NCBI RefSeq assembly: GCF_000699445.3
Contig: NC_067196.1
Span: 38,398,616-38,462,615, forward strand
Length of the DNA stretch: 64,000 nt
Direction: 5' to 3'
DNA from: Schistosoma haematobium
Taxonomy: Eukaryota; Platyhelminthes; Trematoda; Strigeidida; Schistosomatidae
Below, one piece after another: positions 58,710 through 64,000 of this stretch (position 1 is the stretch's first letter; the number at the start of each line of letters is the position of its first letter). The notes below the pieces were generated by a model. The model ran no database searches. It saw only the letters and a list, made by a program, of their open reading frames with translations, and had not been told where the DNA came from. The translations under genes were made by a program, and so were the position numbers.

Positions 58710-61700
58710 TCATAGAATAGCAAATTGTTGATAGAGAATTCGTCGAACTTCAAAGTATGTACCACATAATAAACCTTCTAGTAATAATTTACCCGCTTCA
58801 GATCGTTTAATTGCAACACAATTATCTACTACTAATATACCACTGACAAATTCTGCCATTAAACCTTGAGATAATAAAAGTTGTTTTAACTAGAAATGAA
58901 AATAGGAAAAAACTAAAGTAAATACAAAGTAACTAGTACGTATAAATTTTTTTATTGAATTACCATTAATTAAAAGTTCATTACTCAGTAGCCATAAAAA
59001 TATTTTGTACTACATAGTTACGTCTATTCATTCAATGAACGAACAGATGAACAATCATAACATGTAAATTTACAGTTGCTCACATAACTCAAACAGGAGA
59101 TGAAGTCAATAAATTCATTAATGAATGCTCATTATTATCATCAAATTAATTTACAAGTGTATTTGTTTCGGTTAACCTTTATTACTGCATGAACCAATCC
59201 CAAATTTCAAGATATTTAGCTTTTTTTTAGAAATCTTGACCATTCTAGATAAATTATAGACCAGTACAATCGTTTATGAAACTTTTTTAGAGGACAACAT
59301 CTTGAAAATAACAGAGTCCAATTATAAGTAAAGAATGTATCTTTTTTAGTGTTTGGGCTGGATAGTTTAATTGTTATTCGACGCAACATTTGCAAAACTT
59401 TAAACAGTGATGGAAATTTTGGTTTCGCTACAAATGCATAATCACTTCATTCTGACAAGTGTTGTTGATTGGTTCTCTTCAGGAACTGTCATGTTTATAA
59501 GCATTAGCATACCCATCGACTGTTACTTTAGATTGATTACTGACTAGATGACTGATTGACTTTTACCATATATCCCTATAAGTTCCCTAGAATTTACTCC
59601 TGAAGTTCATGATTGGATAGATGTACACAAAATTTAATCAGTATACGTTAAATCGGTGAAAAAAAATACTAGTTCATAAATCAGAAATTTACAGAAATCA
59701 CTCATTGAAATATCACAGTACATCATAAAAAACAATATGATTACGAAACTAATGAAATAATACATTACACATACATCGGATAACTTCGGTTCATTTACAA
59801 AAACCGTTTTATGTTGTCCAATAGGGCCAGTAGGAAGACTGAGAACTGGTAACTGATCAGCAGCTAATGGCGTTCGACTTCTCAATTCTAAATTATTCCC
59901 AGTGGACATTTCCACATCATCATTATCATCATTACCATTATTTTCAGCATTATTATTGTTTTTTTCTTTAATATGATAATCAGATTTATCATCGAGCGAT
60001 ACAGTTGCTTCAACCCAAGCTAATTCATAATCACGTATTTTTGTGAATTTTAAACTAGAAACTAAACTGTCTTTCATTCTTGCCTATGAAATACCGATAA
60101 TAGATGTGTGCAGAAAGAAAAATCAAGATTGAATAAAATTCAATATGAAAAGAAGTTATCTTCAGTCAAACTGAAATTATGATAAATTTGCGAAGTTGTT
60201 TAATTTATTCCACACAAAAACTAATACCATGAATAGATTTGAGTAAAATGTTATCGTTTTGGGGATGTTAAATACCCATAGTACGATTTAGGAAGAATAA
60301 ATCAAGTGAAAGAATTTGTATTGATTTAGGTTTTTTTTATTCAGTAGTTTTTTGTATTGAATCAGTGTGATTTCTATTTACTTAACTTCTGAATTAATTC
60401 AACATAATTTTCGCTCAGTATAACATTAACTTGTACTAATTAGTCCCATGTAATTTCTCATCGAACGAACTTTTATTCAGTATTAATTCTGTCAGTCAGT
60501 CATTCACAACATAGGACCAGGCACATAGATACAACTGTCCAAGTTACCATACCTCATTATCATAAGATGAACACCGAATTCATAGGGATAGTCACTTCAA
60601 TGGTAGTGACATATAAAGAAAGATTGCATGTAAGGATATAATAAAGGGAAAAAAATTAGTTCGTAGAAAGAAATGTATAAAATAATTTTAATCTCACGGT
60701 TCAAGGGAAGACAGAGAGTGTATACACCTACGCCATTGTGACCGATTCTGAACAAAGTCACCATTGGTTACGATAGTCACGCGGACCCCAACCAAGTAGT
60801 CTGCATCTACCACCATGGTTCAGGCCACAAATTAATGACGTTATGGACTGATGCCACTTTTTGGTTCAGTGATAATTCTTTAGTTTGACGATTTCATTAA
60901 TCACTAGTCACTGCATGTAATCTGCGTATAATGCAACAAATTCGAATGTTGATCAATCTTCCAGGACTTCTGTCTGTAGTTATTGGATAGGGAAGTAGAG
61001 AACGGGGTACAGTTCAACCCGCTATCACTGAAGTTGGAGTTAGAAATTACTTACAATACATAAGCATAATTTCAGGGATTTATATCAGCAAAGGTGGGTT
61101 AAAAACTATGGAATACATAACAGATGCTTCAGTCTAATTCAAAACACCTTAGCGCACTCACAACCTCACTACTTCGAATCGAACTTAGTACGTTTATGTC
61201 TCACAAAAATATCCAATGGTTCATATGGTACCACTACTATTCGGTGCCTCATTCTTGAAATGGCAGGCTTCATTAGTGTAGTTAGTATTTGGTAACCACT
61301 ATCACATACGGATATGGTTACTACTAGTAACCTCTGATTATACACATAAACGTACTATAAATATAGCCACTGAAAATAAACGATAAAATAATGAAGATAT
61401 TTAGTTGTTGCTGTTTTCAAATTATCTCTCGCAACCAGTTACGATATCTGAAGTTTTAAAATACGTGAATTATCAACTTGTATTATTAGACTGAATTAAG
61501 AAAAATAGTTAGGATATCTGACAGACGAGAAGTCGTTTCTATAAATAACATTAAAAAATGACGAGTCTGGATGAAATAGACCTTGGGTGATTTAGATTAA
61601 AACATGACATTGATATTCATGATGTTAATAATTGTTAATTTGATTCATATGAGAGAATTCCAGTCTAAAAAACGCTAAACATTGATGTTTGAGAACTTTT

Positions 61701-62127
61701 ATCGACAAGGACTAAAATAGATTACCCAAGGGGTTCAAACGGATTTACACTTTATCGTTTCATTTGAAATATTGAACATTTTCTTATTTCATGTGTCTCA
61801 TTTGTACGTTTGTTTTGTGAAATCTTGTGCATAGGCCCGTGTTCTACTAAAACTATAAGGACTATTTACATTTTATATCACATATCAATGATAACACAGA
61901 ACCATAAAATATATCACTTAGCGCACCTGATAAATATCTCCTTCTTTTGTGCAATTCACAATTTCTCGTGGATGAGGGATATGTATATAGTTGGGATCTA
62001 ACAGCATGACACCACGACAATAATTTGCTAAATGATCAATGGCCGGTGCATTGTTACCAACTAAAATTATTTCCTGTGGTCTCAGACCAATTAGAATACG
62101 TTTCATAGCTTCCCCATCTGATCGACC
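58710..62127 (-). CDS. CPSF2: CPSF2 (CPSF100), last three coding exons, partial
   Basis: C-terminal part of the cleavage and polyadenylation specificity factor 100-kDa subunit, a catalytically inactive metallo-beta-lactamase/beta-CASP partner of the CPSF73 nuclease in nuclear pre-mRNA 3'-end processing. Exons are 62127-61927 (67 codons), 60083-59775 (103) and 58889-58710 (59 plus stop TGA), all phase 0. Donors are GTGCGC and GTATGT, acceptors end in ATAG, CTAG and TTAAG. Family blocks in order: GRSDGEAMKRI, EGDIYQ, MKDSLVSSLKF, RDYELAWVEA, TVFVNEPKLSD, KQLLLSQGLMAEFVSGILVV and the end RRILYQQFAIL. All match the known CPSF2 C-terminus. The linker in the middle exon is Asn/Asp-rich. Upstream exons lie beyond the window after an intron of more than 1.8 kb. 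Confidence 0.93.
60084..61926 (-). other. CPSF2 intron with an unclassified inserted block
   Basis: The 1843-base intron contains a less AT-rich block at about 60690-61330 (AAGGGAAGACAGAGAG, CACGCGGACCCCAACC and similar). This is unlike schistosome intron DNA around it and is probably an old transposable element. No RT, promoter or hammerhead motif seen. Confidence 0.45.
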
Positions 62128-62785
62128 CTTAAAAAAAAACAAAGAAAAAAGTGGTAAATATTAAAAATAATTTTAAAATACTACTAACAATATCATAAAA
62201 GGTTTATTTGGCATTACTTTATCTTTTCTTTAATATAAATACAGACTGAACTAGTATATTTTTAAACACAAATCTTGGCATGTATATAAATTGGATAGAA
62301 ATATTATTTAATATTCCGTTGATGATAAGAGTTTAAGTGATTCAGTAGACAAAATAAAGTTATGGTAAAATAAAGTAAAGAATATAATTCATTTCTCACC
62401 TTAAATTAATAATGATTAAATATACTTTTCTTAAAAATTAAAATTACAAAATCCTTGAAGTCATAAACTTAATTCTTTCACCTATCCTGAAAAGATCCTG
62501 AAAAATAGGAATCTTTCATAGTTCCGTATCAACAAACATAAGTAAACTGAACTACTCCAATCGATCTTAAACAAACTATGGAGAATAATAGCCAATCGAG
62601 TCACTGACCATGAAGGAAAAAGTGAAAACTCATAAATTACGATATGGAGGAATTAATCACAATTGTATCAGAATTTCAGGTGAAATTGTTTTAAACTAAG
62701 TTGCATTCGAGAATTTGTTGCTCAATGTTATTTAACAAAATGTAGTTGCCTGTTAAAAAATTGGTTTGTCTCTTAATCCCTGCTT

Positions 62786-62906
62786 CGGTTTGGGCACCCG
62801 GGCAGTATCACAGCCCTCACACAAATCAAATGAGATCTGTGTGGCGCATATGTGTTTGGGGCCTCCTTGTACCAATATTTATGTGTTACAATAAATAAAT
62901 GTCTCT
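62786..62906 (+). mobile_element. Retroelement 3' end, same family as 16.5 kb
   Basis: Shares GCTTCGGT.TGGG.AC..G, GCAGTATCACAGCC, ACACAAATCAAATGA, GGCGCATAT and TATTTATGTGTT with about 16496-16620 and ends in AATAAATAAATG. It is inserted in the CPSF2 intron, antisense to the gene. Confidence 0.7.
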
Positions 62907-63259
62907 TAATCACTCGGTAAGAGACTCAAGTATTCTATACACTTGTCGGAAGTGAACAGGTATTGTTAAAACTAATACAATAGGTTCACACTAAAACAGG
63001 CATTTAACTATTCGTTAGGTTGAGTCGTTTTCATAGTATTTTTGACTGAAATAAACTATATATATACTTTCATATAGACAAAACACACACAAAAAGTAAC
63101 GTGAACTGACTTCTTGTCAACTATTTAAAAAAATACAATCTAATGTCTAGCCAATGTCAAATAAACAGTGATGGTAATAACTGATGAATTTGAAGTCTAT
63201 ACGAACAACCTTAAATGATAACTCGTACTGTAAAAAAAACAATGGGCAATTTCGATTTT

Positions 63260-63280
63260 TGTTGTTGTTGTTGTTGTTGA
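63260..63280. repeat. (TTG)n microsatellite
   Basis: Seven TTG units. Confidence 0.8.
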
Positions 63281-64000
63281 AAATCACAATCAGAAATATA
63301 AGAACATGAATAGATAAAGTCATCAACTAACGACAAAACTTTCAGTATATTTCCAATAAATTCTTAATAATATACAGAAAATTTTTCTTGTCAGTGTAAG
63401 TTAATTTTGACCTAAGAACTATAAATCAAATGTTTACCAAATACTACATATATCACATAACAAATAAATAAATAGATTAAGAAAGATAAATAAATTTCGA
63501 ATTCAAATTGGCATAGTAAGATAATTAACTGATTAGGTGAAAAATAAGATAAGGAAATGTAAAATGCTCATCGGTATAATAAATATTCATTAGGAACACT
63601 TCAATAGAACGCGAATGCAATTATTAAGACTGATGTAATTATGAGCTAAATCACCTGAACTTTCTAAATAAACGTATCCGATATATAAATACTCGTTTGA
63701 CATTTCTTTACATTATAATGAATATATAGCTTTCGTATTTAGACCGTCATGAAGGATTCAACTAAGCAATTAGTTTAGCAATCTCTTCTAGATGGTTTAG
63801 ATATACTAACTGACTGATTAACTTAATTTTCTAAATCTGCCAAAAATACATAGAACATATTAATGTGTAAACAATATCAACCCTCCATTTTATGAAAGTC
63901 TTACAGTTACGAAGGGCAAATATGCTCTACATAATTGATTATTAATAAGCATGAAGATGTGTCACATCTAGGCACAATACTTAAAGGATATTTCATCAAT

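Larger units (their letters stand above)
62128..64000 (-). other. CPSF2 intron (continues past window end)
   Basis: No CPSF2 coding block is visible upstream of 62127 on the minus strand, so this is intron to the end of the window. It holds the retroelement 3' end at 62786-62906 and a short (TTG)n run at 63260-63280. Confidence 0.6.

Noticed and set aside
61810..62001. Plus-strand ORF overlapping a CPSF2 exon
   Set aside because: The minus strand here is a well-supported CPSF2 exon.

Overview
The window looks like nuclear DNA of a schistosome (Schistosoma or a close relative). It is very AT-rich and gene-poor, and is packed with tRNA-promoter repeats that carry hammerhead ribozymes (the Sm-alpha type is a schistosome hallmark), together with CR1/jockey-like, RTE-like and Penelope-like retroelements. 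The species cannot be fixed from sequence alone.

Layout. 1-2911: a decayed CR1/jockey-like LINE with an (AAT)n tail. About 3.4-55 kb: a gene desert with no host exon that I can support. It holds roughly two dozen short tRNA-promoter/hammerhead repeats, two RTE 3' fragments (8.9-9.5 kb and 44.8-45.2 kb), a decayed Penelope-like reverse transcriptase (34.25-35.33 kb), two Penelope-type inverted hammerhead pairs (18.6-18.8 kb and 43.05-43.2 kb), an internally deleted copy of the first LINE (38.65-39.06 kb), a 340-bp palindrome (36.37-36.71 kb) and several microsatellites. About 54.8-64 kb: two host genes on the minus strand. The upstream one is the 3' end of CPSF2 (last three coding exons, stop at 58710). 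About 1.65 kb further on is a complete three-coding-exon SIKE/FGFR1OP2-family gene (57057 to 55117, 340 aa).

Main observation. Three separate short repeat families share one design: a tRNA-like split Pol III promoter (A and B boxes) followed directly by a type I hammerhead motif and a tail. Family A is Sm-alpha-like with a 337-bp unit. Family B has a unit of about 394 bp. Family C is a single copy with a completely paired hammerhead. Many A and B copies have their 5' part inverted relative to the 3' part, and several of these inverted structures are bounded by one 11-14 bp target-site duplication. Some also contain unit-to-unit junctions. Together this suggests insertion by target-primed reverse transcription with twin priming, using multimeric or circular ribozyme RNA as template. 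Penelope-type hammerheads add a fourth ribozyme-bearing lineage in the same 64 kb.

The two host genes encode an mRNA 3'-end processing subunit and a STRIPAK-type coiled-coil protein. Nothing in the sequence links their functions; they are simply neighbours on one strand.
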